From NCBI GenBank assembly GCA_028274465.1, contig CM051457.1, forward strand, positions 56,394,425 to 56,458,424: 64,000 bases of DNA, read 5' to 3'. Below the pieces are notes generated by a model. That model was not told the DNA's origin, did no database searches, and saw only the letters and a program-made list of their open reading frames with translations. Both the position numbers and the translations under genes were made by a program. Shown piece after piece: positions 51,543 to 63,282 of the stretch (its first letter is position 1; the number at the start of each line of letters is the position of its first letter). This DNA is from Plantago ovata. Lineage: Eukaryota; Streptophyta; Magnoliopsida; Lamiales; Plantaginaceae.

Positions 51543-53147
51543 GCTCAAAAGGAGACCACTCTCTAGTCTGATTGCTCTAATCAGAGAGAATGTGAAAGCT
51601 AAATTCAAGAGTGCCTCTCCATCTGAACAAGCTGTGATGCTCAAGGGTTCCTTTGTACCCGTGGTGGCTGATCCCCACAAAATCAATGAGGAAGAGGAAG
51701 TTACAAGTGCAGCAATGTACAAACATCTTGAGTTGGTCATACTGACGGACGATGATGAAGAAGAAGAGGATGAAAATATCCCAAAAGATCCAAGTGATGA
51801 TGAAGGAAAACATTTTAAGGACAAAAAGGATGATGATGATGATAATCAAGGTCCTAGTCCTGATGCTGGTGGACTTAAACTGACAGTTGCTGAGACTGAA
51901 CATCATGATACTGAAAATCAGCAAGCTGATCACACTACAAGTCAGCATCAAGAATCCACTCCTGCTCCTGCTGAGACAAGTACTCACGCAACTGAACAAG
52001 TTGCTGAAACTGAAGAAGAGTACGCTAGAAAGCGTGCTAAAATGAAATTAGGCAAAAACAAGCTTTCTGATGCCGAGTTAACTCTACTCGATGCCAAGGT
52101 CACTGAACCAAACCTTGATGATGAAGAAATGGATGAAGACTATCAAAGAGCAATTCAAAATAGTCTACAGATTCATGAAAGGCATACGCAGAATCTAGAT
52201 ATTTCTCAATCTTCAGGAGTGAAGAACACGGAAGTCCCCTCCCTTCCACTTACTGCTGGTGAAACTCCAGTTGTTGAGTCTAAAGAGTTGCCCTCAGCAA
52301 CCACTCAACCTAAATTGATTGCAGTTATAGATTTAGGAACCAAGGTTGCTGGCCTTGATGAATCTGATGACGAAGAAGATCTCTTCAATTTTTCAGCAAA
52401 CGAAGAAAAACTGACAAAGAAAGTTGAACCCCCAGTGGTTACAATTCCTCCTCCTTCTCTTGTTCATGATGAAGGAGATGCTGAAAGAAGCCGTTTGCTG
52501 ATCAATGATGATCAATTCGCCACTAAGCTAAAAGTTCATTCACTCACTCCCTCTTTAGTGCCGTTCCCTAGTGTTGAGGATTTTACTCCCAGAATTAAGG
52601 CACTTATGGCTGTTCACAAAGCATGCCAAGAAGAGGATGATGCACTGCTTGCTGAGAGTCCGCTTGACATAGGCAAGATACTGGCTACTGTGCTGAAACG
52701 CACTACTTCTCTTACAATAGCTCAGAAAGACATAAGTCTACATCATAAAAGCTATGAAGAAGATGTCAGTCAAGCACTCAAACTGGCAAAAACTGCATTG
52801 AAAAAGGCTCAGACTTTCATTGAAGAAAAAGTCGACAATGAGCGTAGACATGAGGAGAACTTGGTGAGTATTAAAGAAGAAATGTCCAAGCTGACTGTTG
52901 ATCAGCAAGGAATAATTCTTAAGTACAATAACCTAAGTAAACTTGCTGAAAATTGCAATGAATTTTTCTCTCTGCACATTCACCCAATGATGCAATCCAT
53001 GTCTAAGGGGGAAGATAAACAAAGAAAATCTTCAAGAAAGAAAACCCTTGCTGAAGCGCCATTGATTCTGCCTAGTCCACCTCCCAGAGAACCTATTGCT
53101 GAAAGAGAGCAAAGTTCAAAAAGACGAATCAATGGCGCTTTGCTGAA

Positions 53148-53259
53148 ACTCTCAGTATGACAGTATTCTTGAGTTTCAGCAGATTCCGAGAGAAATTCAG
53201 CAAATCCAAAAAGGAGAAAAACATCTGCTGAAACTCAAGAATACTGTCATACTGAGAGT
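53148..53259. repeat. Perfect 37-bp inverted repeat with 38-bp spacer
   Basis: Left arm 53148-53184, right arm 53223-53259, with no mismatch by eye. The right arm is the coding version (AETQEYCHTES) and the left arm is its inverted copy, which introduces two stops into the extra ORF. Confidence 0.93.
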
Positions 53260-54382
53260 CATCAAGATCTAAATGAATATGATGATGACCAAACAATAGC
53301 TCAAGCAATAAGAGCTAGACCAATCACAACCCTAACTCCTTCTGGCCACTCTAAACATTTCTCTTCTGACTCAAGATCTTCAACAAGAGATCAAGAAAAT
53401 GCTAAGTCAAGAAGAAGAAGGCAAAGACAGGAAGAAAAGAGGCTAGCCAGCATTGCCATTGGCTCTGGCATTGAATACACTAAGACCAGCAATGAGGAAA
53501 CAACTCAAAATGTGATCAGAAACCTTCATGGTTGCTGGGTCTTAAAGCTGGAAGATGTGTTGGTCAATGATTTCTTTCCAACTGCTGTATTGAATCAAAT
53601 GTACACTTGGATTGAATTAAAAGTGCAAAGAAAAGAAAGGGATACTCCTCCCTACCCAAGAAACATTGCTGCAAGATGGCTGAATCTGGAAGTCTTAGTA
53701 AGAAGAACATCTATTGGCAAACTAATGAAGCAAGAGCCTGATTTAATCCAACCAATTGATGTTGCTTACTACATTGATCATTTAACCAAGAAGTCAAAGA
53801 ATAAATATGGCTTGATTACTTATGAGTATTTTTATCTCACTGCCAAGGATCAAGAAGAAGATATTCTCTGGTTAAGAAAGATTCATGCTAACAAGGGAAC
53901 TTCAGATACACAACTTCTCCATGCCAGAAATTGGGGCATGCACTTGTGGGTATTGCACTACAAAGAAATGAATGGTGAAAACCATCATTATACTGCCTGC
54001 AAGAATGCAAGGATCATTCAGCTTGAAGTCCGTAAGCTACTAGAAGATTACGAAAAGGACTGTGTTGAATTTTCTGCACTTGCTGAGAAGAGTGTAAGGG
54101 AGATTCTGAGCAAATCTTCTGCTGGAATAGCTTAAGTCCCTTGTAAAAGCTTTGTTTATTTTTGTTTCCTGATTTGTGTAGTTATCTCTGAACTTTCTTG
54201 TAAACTTACTGAATGATAACTATCAGCAATAAGCTTTTGACTCTTATTGGTTTTTGATTATGCAATCTACTTATGCTTACTGTTTTATTATTCAAGTATG
54301 TTTGCATTATTCAAACTGATTTATTCAACATCAGAAATCTCTAAAAGGGTAACAATTAATTTAGTCATGGATTGCTAACATC

Positions 54383-54397
54383 AAAAAGGGGGAAATT
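54383..54397 (+). promoter_or_regulatory. Copia B polypurine tract
   Basis: AAAAAGGGGGAAATT immediately before the LTR start TGTTAGG. The extra ORF stops at 54135; the 260 bp between contain no other signal that I can see. Confidence 0.85.
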
Positions 54398-57300
54398 TGT
54401 TAGGAAACTTGTAATTTTGATGAGCAATTAACCATGCTAAATTAAGGAAAGTCGAGTAACTAGTACTCTTAAGGTCCATAGGAATTTAGAATTTTAAGGA
54501 CATTGTAAAAAAGGAACGTTTGCTGAAGACTTAGTGTAGGTACTAGTTAGGTGTTTTAGTTCCGCATATGATGTATCTTATTTTCTGAAAAGAAAAACAA
54601 CATATTGAAGCATTTGCTGATGATGTACTTTGTTTACACAAACGAACTATTGAAGCATTAGAACCGTTCAGAAACTTGAAGAATTCGAAGACTGAAGACT
54701 AAAGAAGATTTCTGAAGATGGTATCTACAAAGGCACATGTTGCTCAGAAAGTCGAAACTCCAGCAACAACTTGCATAAGTGAAAACCTATATGACAGAGT
54801 AGGTTGTGCTTGCTGAAACTGAGACTGACCACTTGCTGAAAAACATATGTGACCTCCTTGCTGAAAGTACTTGCATTTGCGCTCCAACGTTCATATTTGA
54901 ATTTCATTCAAATGAACATTAAATACAAAGTAAGCACGCGAAGAACATGAAGACTAGAAGACAAATAAAGGACGCTGCTGAAAGTACAAAAGCAAGATAG
55001 TGACATCTTAAGGAACAAAGCCTTAGAATTTGAAATTCAAACGGCTCCCTTGATTCACTATAATTAGAGGTCATCAGGCAAAGAGTTGAAGTGTGTCAAC
55101 AACGTGATCAAAACTCTCACTTGTTCTTATACACTCAAACCCTTCTATACTCTTTACTGCCATTGATCCGTTCCAAGACTTAAAGCTTGAAAAAGCTACT
55201 TGTGAAGAAGTAGAACATTCACGGCTAAGAAATTAGTTAAGTGTTCTTTCTTTCGAACAAGAACAAGTCTTGACACCAGAAACAATCTAACTTGTTTACT
55301 GCAAAGTATTCAAAGTTTTGTTTCTTAGATTACTTGTTGTAGCTGAATAAGTTATAATCAAGTCATCTCATCCCAAATCTCTCTAATTGATAAACATCCT
55401 TTTTCAGGCGTGAAATTCAGGGGTAATTTAATCAAGCATAGTGTTGCTGATTATAAGTCCCAAGTTTGGTGGAGAACAAGGTTTCGTTCTCTAGTTAGGT
55501 TGGAAATGAAGCAAGTGTGCTTTGGTTTCTGTAGAATCGCTCTAGATAGGTGTTGTAAGGAACCTCAAACTTATCTTAGTGGATTCAGTCCTTGAAAGGA
55601 CAAAGTGGATTAGTTGAGAGATTACGCCACTCTCAGATACCACTATAAAAGTCTTTGTGTGATTTACTTTACTGCATTTAGTTTTCAGCAAGCTTATTAT
55701 CTGTACACTGTCACTCTGCTCACTTGCTGAAACTATTACTTACTGTTAAAGCACTTATTGTACAAAGACTTCCGCACTCTGTTTTTAAGTATCAGTAAAA
55801 CTCGTTACTGAAAAGTAACTAGTACTTACTGAGAAAGTTAAGTATCAGCAAACTCATTACTGAAAAGTAATAAGCCCTTGATGAGAAAGTTTTTAAACGA
55901 CGAAAGTGTGAAAAGACTATTTGTAAGAAAATATGGTCAGAGTTACCCCTAGGGTACGCAGCGGAATTTCAAAAATTTTCTTAACATGCAGGTTAATTGA
56001 TCATGCATATAACGTATATAATAAACACATTAATCAGAAGACTTACAATACTCCAAAAGCAAGAATAGGTATTGAATCGATATGCCAATCGATGAAGTCT
56101 TCGTAATAGTCTGGTGAATCTTCTCCTTCGTCGAAGTCGAAGATATCTGCAATACTTTGATTATCTGCAAGACAATAAAAGTTAGTTTCCAGCTCTTTTA
56201 ACCTCAACCTTAGTATCCACGGATGAACAGCTTATCAGAAAGAATGCTAGGATATTCTTTATGTGGCCAAGAAGATGGGGCAGCGATTTTCCTCCGGTGG
56301 AGAGTGGCGCGCGCGGCTAGGGTATAGAGGTAGGCGAGAGCTTTTTATTTTCTCTAAGAAAGGTAGAATAATTCTCTAAGAATTCGGCATTGAAAAAGCT
56401 CTCTAAAGACCTACTTATATAGTAGTCAATAGAAGCCTAAAGAAGATTCTTTTAGACTTCATAAAAGAATAAGAACTCTAATTCTTATTGCACAAGGAAA
56501 TCAATTTAAGTCTAGATTCATTCCCAATTAAGTTAGAACTCAATTAGGAAAATATAACTTAACCCTTGACTTCTAATATGGGAAGGAGTCGAAACTCCCT
56601 CCCATACTACTACTACACGCGGCCCGGCCAAGGGGAGGTATGTGGGTCCCAATTTTGGGACCCATTTATAATTCGAAGGCAATTCAAACTCTAAGTAGAT
56701 TCATGTGCATATATTAGTTCTAAATTAATATATCCTTTCAAATCAGACCTCTATTTATATTTCTAAAATATAATCTTTAATTGTATTTACATAAAATACA
56801 ATTAATCAATCAATTCAATTAATAATTCCAAATTATTAAATGAGCCACAAATAATTATAATTAATTCCAAATCAATTATAATTCATCAATCACAATTAAT
56901 TCTAAATTAATTGCGATTCCATCTTCAAGGATATTCGGATAAGCTGAATCACCACATAGTGTGACCCATAGGGCCTCATTGTATTAAGCAAGTGCTACAC
57001 TAGGCAACATGTAATTCCTAGACGGTTCCATTTGCAATATTAATACATGAGGACGTTTGAGAGGTTTCTCAAAGCAAACCCTTGCGTTGTGAAGTGTGTT
57101 GCGCTCAACGCGGCGATGGTAACATCCCTTCATCTGACTGACTCGATTGCATCTAGGATCAATGATGTGTCTATCCCAATAATACATCCACGGGCGTCTT
57201 CAGTGAGTTGCTTGGTGAATCCAATATCTATTATGACTATCACAATTATATTGATACGCTGGCCAGCGGTTTAACCAAACACAACTATGAACGACTATGA

Positions 57301-58079
57301 GCAGTGCTCTCCTGTGCTACACGTGAGAGATGAATCCTTCACAGAATCACTTATCACCTTCATTTGTATGTAGCCATAATCCTGGATCGTGTCTTGGGTC
57401 AACTGCTTATTCAGAGCTGACATCGACGGGTCCACCAAGGATATGAAGCAACAAATGTGATGATAAAGTCTTGTAAGTCCAAAGGACGACTGGCATCACT
57501 TCGACAACTTTCCGGTTCCCATAGACACTTCGGTGTAGAGTATACATCGATGGGAGTTTCTGATGGGTACTTCCATTGTTCGGTAATCACCCTTCGAACA
57601 ACTATGCAGAGTTATGGGAACATTTCTAGATTGTCTAACAATCCGTTCCGTGGCCATGGGATTGGCTCACACTTGCTCTAACAAGTATAACCTCCACGCA
57701 TACTAGTCTCACCTGGTTCATTCAGACCCCTACATCCGAGATGAACCTCGACTAGGGAGAGTTTGGGATAGATGATAACTCACATAGCTCCCACTATCTG
57801 TGTGATCGGTCATCTATCCGAGGGGACATGTTTGATATCAATACAGACAGGAATAGAGATATGACATGTTGTATGCCTGGTGTAATATAAATATGAAAGC
57901 GATACTCAATAGTCAAACAAACAAACATATATTATATTACGTTGACCTGTGTAATAGTACATATATGCCCTTAATAAGGGTTGTATGCCCTTAAATAAAG
58001 ACTGTCTCTAGGACATATACACTATCACTATTCACCCCCCCCCCCTCTAGTCTTTTCTTGTTGTTTAAAGGGACCAACA
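54398..58079 (+). repeat. Copia B 3' LTR, interrupted by a solo LTR
   Basis: LTR parts 54398-55921 and 58033-58079 (about 1571 bp together) from TGTTAGG to ACCAACA. It carries about 50 bp near 54560-54610 that the D LTR lacks, and many substitutions relative to D; it is closest to the Copia A LTR. It is followed by CAAAT and then D LTR sequence. Confidence 0.88.
55922..58027 (-). repeat. Solo LTR of the Copia E family
   Basis: 2106 bp. The minus strand reads TGATAGTGTATATGTCC...TATTTTCTTACA with TG...CA ends. The perfect TSD CTATT is at 55917-55921 and 58028-58032. No internal sequence. It aligns with the solo LTR at 60568-62640 in opposite orientation. Confidence 0.93.
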
Positions 58080-59067
58080 CAAATGAAGGACGCTGCTGAA
58101 AGTACAAAAGTAAGATAGTGACATCTTACGGAACAACGCCTTAGAATTTGAAATTCAAACGGCTCCCTTGATTCACTATAAATAGAGGTCATCCGGCGAA
58201 GAGTTGAGGTGTGTCAACAACGTGATCAAACTCTCACTTGTGCTTAAACACTCAATCTTTCATACTCTTTACTGACTATTGATCCATTCCAAGACTTAAA
58301 CTTGAAACAAAAGCTACTTGTGAAGAAGTAGGACATTCACGGATAAGAAATTGGTTAAGTGTTCTTTCTTTGGAACAAGAACAAGTCTTGACACCAGAAA
58401 CAACTTAACTTGTTTACTGAAAAGTATTACAAGTTGTGTTTCTTTAGATAACTTGTTATAGCTGAAAAAGTTATACTCAAGTCATATCATCCCAAACCTC
58501 TCTAACTGATAAACACCCTTTTTCAGGCGTGAAATTCAGGAGGAATTAATCAAGCATTGTGTTGCTGATTATAAGTCCCAAGTTTGGTGGAGAACAAGGT
58601 TACAGTTCTCTAGTTAGGTTGGAAACGAAGCAAGTGTGCTTTGGTTTCTGAAGAATCATTTTAGATAGGATTTGTAAGGAATCTCAATCTTATCTTAGTG
58701 GATTCAGTCCTAGAAAGGACAAAGTGGATTAGTCGAGAGATTACGCCACTCTCAGATACCACTATAAAAGTGTTCGTGTGATTTACGTTACCGTATTTAT
58801 TTTTCAGCAAGCTTTACTTATTGTACATTGTCACTCTATTCACTTGCTGAAACTAGCACTATCTGAAAAGCACTTATTGTATAAAGACTTCCGCACTCTG
58901 TTTTTAAAGTACTGTAAAACTCGTTACTGAAAAGTAACTAGTACTTGCTGAGAAAGTTAAGTATCAGCAAACTCATTACTGAAAAGTAATAAGCACTTGC
59001 TGAGAAAGTTTTTAAACGATGAAAGTTTGAAAAGACTGTCTTTTCTTGTTGTTTAAAGGGACCAACA
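58080..59067 (+). repeat. Copia D 3' LTR, remaining part
   Basis: It starts in mid-LTR at CAAATGAAGGACG (equivalent to 32042 in the 5' LTR), contains the TATA box (about 58177) and tetraloop hairpins (58923-58938, 58975-58990), and ends ACCAACA at 59067. About 17 bp including the C-run are missing near 59038. The LINE follows. Confidence 0.88.
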
Positions 59068-59530
59068 CAAATCCCAACTCATCAAGAATCTTTTCCAAAG
59101 AAATCCATTCTACCGAATCATATGATTTTTGTATGTCCATTTGGAGCATACAACGAGGAGAAATGCTCTTTCTTCCATACCCTCGAACAAGTTCTTGCGC
59201 AAGAAAGATGTTGTCATGGATATCCCGAGATAAATGCAGACTGGCTATCACTTACAATGTTGTTAATAACTGCATTCACGCGTATAGTAAGGATCTTAGT
59301 AATGATTTTCAAGAGTGTCGAACAACACGAAATAGGCCTCATGTCTTTTATAGTAGCAGCACTTGGTAATTTTGGAATCAATGTCACCAACGTACAATTC
59401 ACGGCTTTGTACATTTTGCCTTCTTGAAAGAAATCCTGCACAACATGAACAACATCCTTTTTTATAACCGGCCAGGCTGCTTTGTAAAACTTCGCATTAT
59501 ATCAATCGATGCCAGGTGCCTTAATGTCAC
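59068..59530 (-). pseudogene. LINE ORF2, N-terminal part of RT
   Basis: On the minus strand from about 59530: YNAKFYKAAWPVIKKD, then VVQDFFQEGKMYKAVN, CTLVTLIPKLPSAATIKD, MRPISCCSTLLKIITKIL, SQSAFISGYP and NIFLAQELVRGYGRK. CMLQMDIQKSYDSVEW (RT motif A, with its Asp) and LEKILDELGF follow. The reading frame continues at 31532 on the other side of the Copia block. The upstream endonuclease half is absent: at about 59530 it meets a truncated Copia E LTR. A stop lies near 59503, before YNAKF. Confidence 0.88.
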
Positions 59531-59536
59531 TTATTG

Positions 59537-59673
59537 TACATATATTATATTACGTTGACCTGTGTAATAGTACATATATTATATTACGTTGACCTGTGTA
59601 ATAGAACATATATGCCCTTAATAAGGGTTGTATGCCCTTAATAAAGACTGTCTCTAGGACATATACACTATCA
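59537..59673 (-). repeat. Copia E 3' LTR fragment with a 34-bp tandem duplication
   Basis: The minus strand starts TGATAGTGTATATGTCC at 59673. The remaining ~1.9 kb of the LTR is missing. At its inner end a 34-bp unit (TACATATATTATATTACG...) occurs twice, 59537-59570 and 59571-59604; full-length LTRs have it once. Confidence 0.85.
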
Positions 59674-59680
59674 ATCTCCC
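59674..59680 (-). promoter_or_regulatory. Copia E polypurine tract
   Basis: The minus strand reads CCAAGTGGGAGAT directly before the LTR start. Confidence 0.75.
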
Positions 59681-59687
59681 ACTTGGA

Positions 59688-60562
59688 CTAGAGCCAGTCA
59701 CCTTTATGCTTAATGCATAGATTAACATAATGTCTTAAGTGGGCATCCACTGGTAAGACCTTGGTGAAAGGATCTGCCACGTTGTCCGTGGTTGAGACAC
59801 GTTCTATACTAACTTCTCCTCTATCAATAATCTCACGTATAATGTGATACTTTCTAAGTACATGTTTTTTCTTGTTTGTAGATCTAGGCTCCTTGGCTTG
59901 AGCGACGGCGTCCGTGTTGTCACAATAAATCGTTATTGGACTAGGAGCAGGAACAACCCTCAATTCCTTCAAGAACTCTGAAATCCAGACAGCTTGTTTC
60001 AATGCTTCTGATGCAGCAATATACTCGGCTTCTGTGGCTGAGTCAGCAATCGTGGCTTGCTTAGAACTCTTCCAACAGATAGCTCCTCCGTTCAATTTGA
60101 ATACGTATCATGTCTGTGACTTAAAGTCATCAGGATCTGATTCAAATCCAGCGTCGACATAACCAGACATCTTTAATTTTGGTTCTCCACCAAACACCAA
60201 GAACATTTCCTTAGTCCGTCGAAGGTACTTAAGGATGTTCTTTACAGCAGTCCAGTGAGGTACTCCTGGATTCTGTTGGTGTCGACAAGTGACACTAAGC
60301 GCATATGCCACATCTAGCCTTGTGCAATTCATTGCATACATAATAGACCCTACTGCCGAAGCATAGGGCACACGACTCATTGCCTTTCTTTCTTCATCAG
60401 TTTTAGGACTATCCTTAACTGATCGCACGATCCCATGCCTAGCTGGGAGAAAGCCTCTCTTTGAGTCGTCCATCTTATAACGCTTCAGTATTTTGTCGAT
60501 GTAGGTGGACTGTGTCAATCCTAACATCCTCTTGGACCTATCTCTATAGATCTTTATCCCTA
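59688..60562 (-). pseudogene. Copia E pol, end of RT and RNase H
   Basis: On the minus strand: MLGLTQSTYIDKILKRY, then SRVPYASAVGSIMYAM, QNPGVPHWTAVKNILKYL and GYVDAGFESDPDD. After a nonsense codon (complement of 60108-60110) come RNase H residues GGAICWKSSKQATIAD, SATEAEYIAASEALK, IYCDNTDAVAQAKEP and DNVADPFTKVLP. The stop is at 59688. RNase H acidic residues are present. It continues upstream at 62646 beyond the solo LTR. Confidence 0.88.
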
Positions 60563-60567
60563 GGATG

Positions 60568-62640
60568 TGATAGTGTATATGTCCTAGAGACAGTCCTTAC
60601 TAAGGGCATGGTGCCCTTATAGAGGGCATATATGTACTATTACACAGGTCAACGTAATATAATATATGTTTGTTGCATTTTACTATTGAGTATCGCTTTC
60701 ATATTTATATTACACCAGGCTGCAGCATGTCATATCTTTATTATTGTCTGTATTGATATTAAACATGTCCCCTCGGATAGATCACCGATCACACAGTTAG
60801 TGGGAGCTATGTGAGTTATCATCTATCCCAAACTCTCTCTAGTCGTGGTTCATCTCGGATGTGGGGGTCTGAATGAACCTGACAAGACTAGTATGCGTGG
60901 AGGTTATACTTGTTGGAGCAAGTGTGAGCCGATCCCACGGCCACGGAACGGATTGTTGGACAATCAAGGAACGTTCCCATAACTGCGCATAGTTGTTCGA
61001 AGAAGCTTTATCGAACAATGGAAGTACCCACCGGACACTCCCATCGATGTATACTCTACACCGACGTGTCTATAGGAACCGGTGAGTTGTTGAAGTGATG
61101 CCATTCGTCCTTTGTACTTACAGGACTTTATCATCACATTTGTTGCCCCATATCCTTGGTGGACCCGTCGATGTCAGCTCTGAATAAGCAGCTGACCTAA
61201 GACACAATCCAGGATTATGGCTACATACAAATGGGGGTGATAAGTGATTCTGTGAAGGATTCATCTCTCAAGTGTAGCACAGGAGAGCACTGCTCATAGT
61301 CGTTCATAGTTGTGATGGTAAAACCGCTGGCCAGCGTATCAATATTATTATGATGGTCATAATAGATATTGGATTCACCATGCAACTCACTGAAGACGCC
61401 CGTGGATGTATTATTGGGATAGACACTTCACCGATCCTAGATACATTCGAGCAAGTCAGATGAAGGGACGTTACCATCGCCGCGTTGAGCGCAACAGGCT
61501 TCGCAACGAAAGGGTTAGCTTTGAGAAACCTCTCAAACGTCCTCATGTATTAATATTTCAAATGGAACCGTCTAGTAATTCCATGTTGCCTAGTCTAGGA
61601 CTTGCTTAATACGATGAGGCCCTATGGGTCACACTATGTGGTGATTCAGTCTATCAGAATATCCTTGAAGATGGAATCGCAATTAATTTGGAATTAATTG
61701 TGATTGATGGATTATAATTGATTTGGAATTAATTATAATATTTAGTGGCTCAATTAATGATTTGGAATGATTAATTGAATTGGCTAATTAATTGTATTTT
61801 ATGTAAATACAATTAAAGATTATATTTTGGAAATATAATGGAGGTTTGATTAAAAAGGATATGTTAATTTAGAATTAACATATGCACATGGCAAAATCTA
61901 CTTGGAGTTTGAATTGCCTTAGAACTATAAGTGGGTCCCAAAATCGGGACCCACCTATCACCCTTAGGACACGCGCGCGCGCGAGAGATGGAATAGGGGA
62001 AGGAGTTCGACTCCTTCCTCTATTAGAAGTCCAAGGGGTAAGTTAGATTTTCCTGATTGAGTTTTAATTTGATTGGGAATGAATCTAGACTTGGAATTGA
62101 TTTCCTAGTGCGATAAGAATTAGATTCTTATTCCTTTATGAAGTCTAATTGCTTATGCTTTAGGCTTGACTACTATATATAGTAGACTATTAGAGAGTTT
62201 TGACATAGACTTTGACAGTCATTCTACCCAGTTTTCTTAGAGAAAATAAAAAACTCTCCCCTCCTCTTTAGCCACCCGCGCGCGCGCCACCACCGGAGGA
62301 ATCGCCGCCCCATCTTCTTGGTCACACAAAGAATATCCTAGCATTCTTTCCGATAGGCTGTTCATCCGTGGATACCAAGGTTGAGGTTCTAGGAGCTGAA
62401 AACTAACTTTTATTGTCTTGCAGATAATCAAAGTATTGCAGATATCTTCGACTTCGACGAAGGAGAAGATACACCGGATTATTACGAAGACTTGGAAGCT
62501 GCTTTGGAAGTAAGGTTAGTCTTCTAATTGACGTATTTATATATATACGGCATATACATAATCAATTAACCTGTATGTTAAGAAAATTTTTGAAATTCCG
62601 CTGCGTACCCTAGGGGTAACTCTGACCGTATTTTCTTACA
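60568..62640 (+). repeat. Solo LTR of the Copia E family inserted in Copia E RT
   Basis: 2073 bp, TGATAGTGTATATGTCC...TATTTTCTTACA, with the perfect TSD GGATG at 60563-60567 and 62641-62645. It has a TATA box TATATATAG at 62174-62182 and a CGCGCGCG stretch near 61975 and 62277. Orientation is opposite to its host. Confidence 0.94.
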
Positions 62641-62645
62641 GGATG

Positions 62646-63282
62646 TAGTTCGCTTCACCCAAGTCCTTCATTGAGAAGGTACTTGATAATCAAACTTTAG
62701 TCTCTTCTAGCATAGAGACATTGTTTCCATGATCAAAATGTCATCAACATAAATGATCATGAAAACGACTCCCTTGTCGCTCTGCCTAGTGTAGACACAG
62801 GGATCTTCTACGCTTCTGACGAAGTCAAACGATTTGACAGCTTCGTCAAAGCGGATATTCCAGTTCCTAGACGCTTGCTTTAGCCCATAGATGGATCTCT
62901 GTAATTTGTATACAGCAGTTGGCCTGGTTTTACTAATAAAACCTTCCGGCTGTACCATATAGACCTCTTCCTCAAGGTTTCCATTGAGGAAGGCAGTCCT
63001 TACATCCATCTGCCAGATCTCATAATCATAGTAGGCAGCTATCGCAAGTAGAATTCGAATAGACTTCAACTTTGCTACCGGTGAAAAGGTTTCATCGTAA
63101 TCGATGCCATACCTTTGTGTGTAGCCCTTCGCCACAAGTCTAGCCTTGTGCGTTTGTACCTTTCCATCGGCATCTGTCTTTCGTTTAAAGACCCATTTGC
63201 ACCCAATAGGTCTAACCCCTTGGGGCAAGTCTACCAAGCTCCAAACTTGGTTCAGGTACATGGAGTCTATTTTCAATTCCAT
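62646..63282 (-). pseudogene. Copia E pol, N-terminal part of RT
   Basis: On the minus strand: NQVWSLVDLPQGVRPIGCKW, then VFKRKTDADGKVQTHKARL, FSPVAKLKSIRILLAIAA, WQMDVRTAFLNGNLEEEVYM and YGLKQASRNWNIRFD. The catalytic IIYVDDILIM is followed by a one-base loss that shifts the frame, and by a further stop before the solo LTR. The catalytic DD pair is intact. Confidence 0.9.

Larger units (their letters stand above)
48690..54135 (+). pseudogene. Copia B extra ORF downstream of pol (long, degenerate)
   Basis: The start codon, TATA box and about the first 75 codons seen in Copia A are deleted; the junction lies in TTTTCAGCAAA|TACATTAGG near 48688. The domain homologous to Copia A follows in several frames (FYNNAEIQTLTD, ELNWAKYIFNRLVD), then a basic region and VAET-type repeats partly duplicated. 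Three intron-like segments follow (51156-51542). A long acidic frame runs from 51543 to 53160 with coiled-coil character (ALKKAQTFIEEKVDNERRH). An inverted repeat with two stops comes next, then a C-terminal domain to 54135 (LHGCWVLKLEDVLVNDFF, GLITYEYFYLTAKDQEED, NWGMHLWVLHYKEMNG). No catalytic motif, signal peptide or membrane segment was recognised. Confidence 0.7.
31533..59067 (+). mobile_element. Composite Copia D/B with nested G3 and a solo LTR
   Basis: The outer LTRs (31533-33049 and 58080-59067) are sister sequences of Copia D flanked by the LINE target site. The internal region ends in a polypurine tract and a complete LTR of a different subfamily, Copia B (54398-58079). That LTR is followed by CAAAT and the remainder of the D 3' LTR. 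The simplest reading is that B inserted into the D 3' LTR with TSD CAAAT, then D and B internal regions recombined and the DNA between them was lost. Gag, pol and the extra ORF all contain frame breaks. G3 (34822-44116) interrupts gag. Confidence 0.75.

Noticed and set aside
48690..54135. Envelope protein of a SIRE-type endogenous retrovirus-like element
   Set aside because: No signal peptide, membrane anchor or fusion-like segment is visible; basic and acidic low-complexity parts and coiled coils dominate.
57047..57681. Short frames in the solo LTR at 55922-58027
   Set aside because: The same short frames in the inverted solo LTR at 60568 are not conserved as proteins; the LTR is non-coding.
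54398..58079. Taken at first as the partner of the LTR at 31533
   Set aside because: Diagnostic differences and the LTR fragment at 58080-59067, which borders the LINE target site and matches the 31533 LTR, show that it belongs to another copy.
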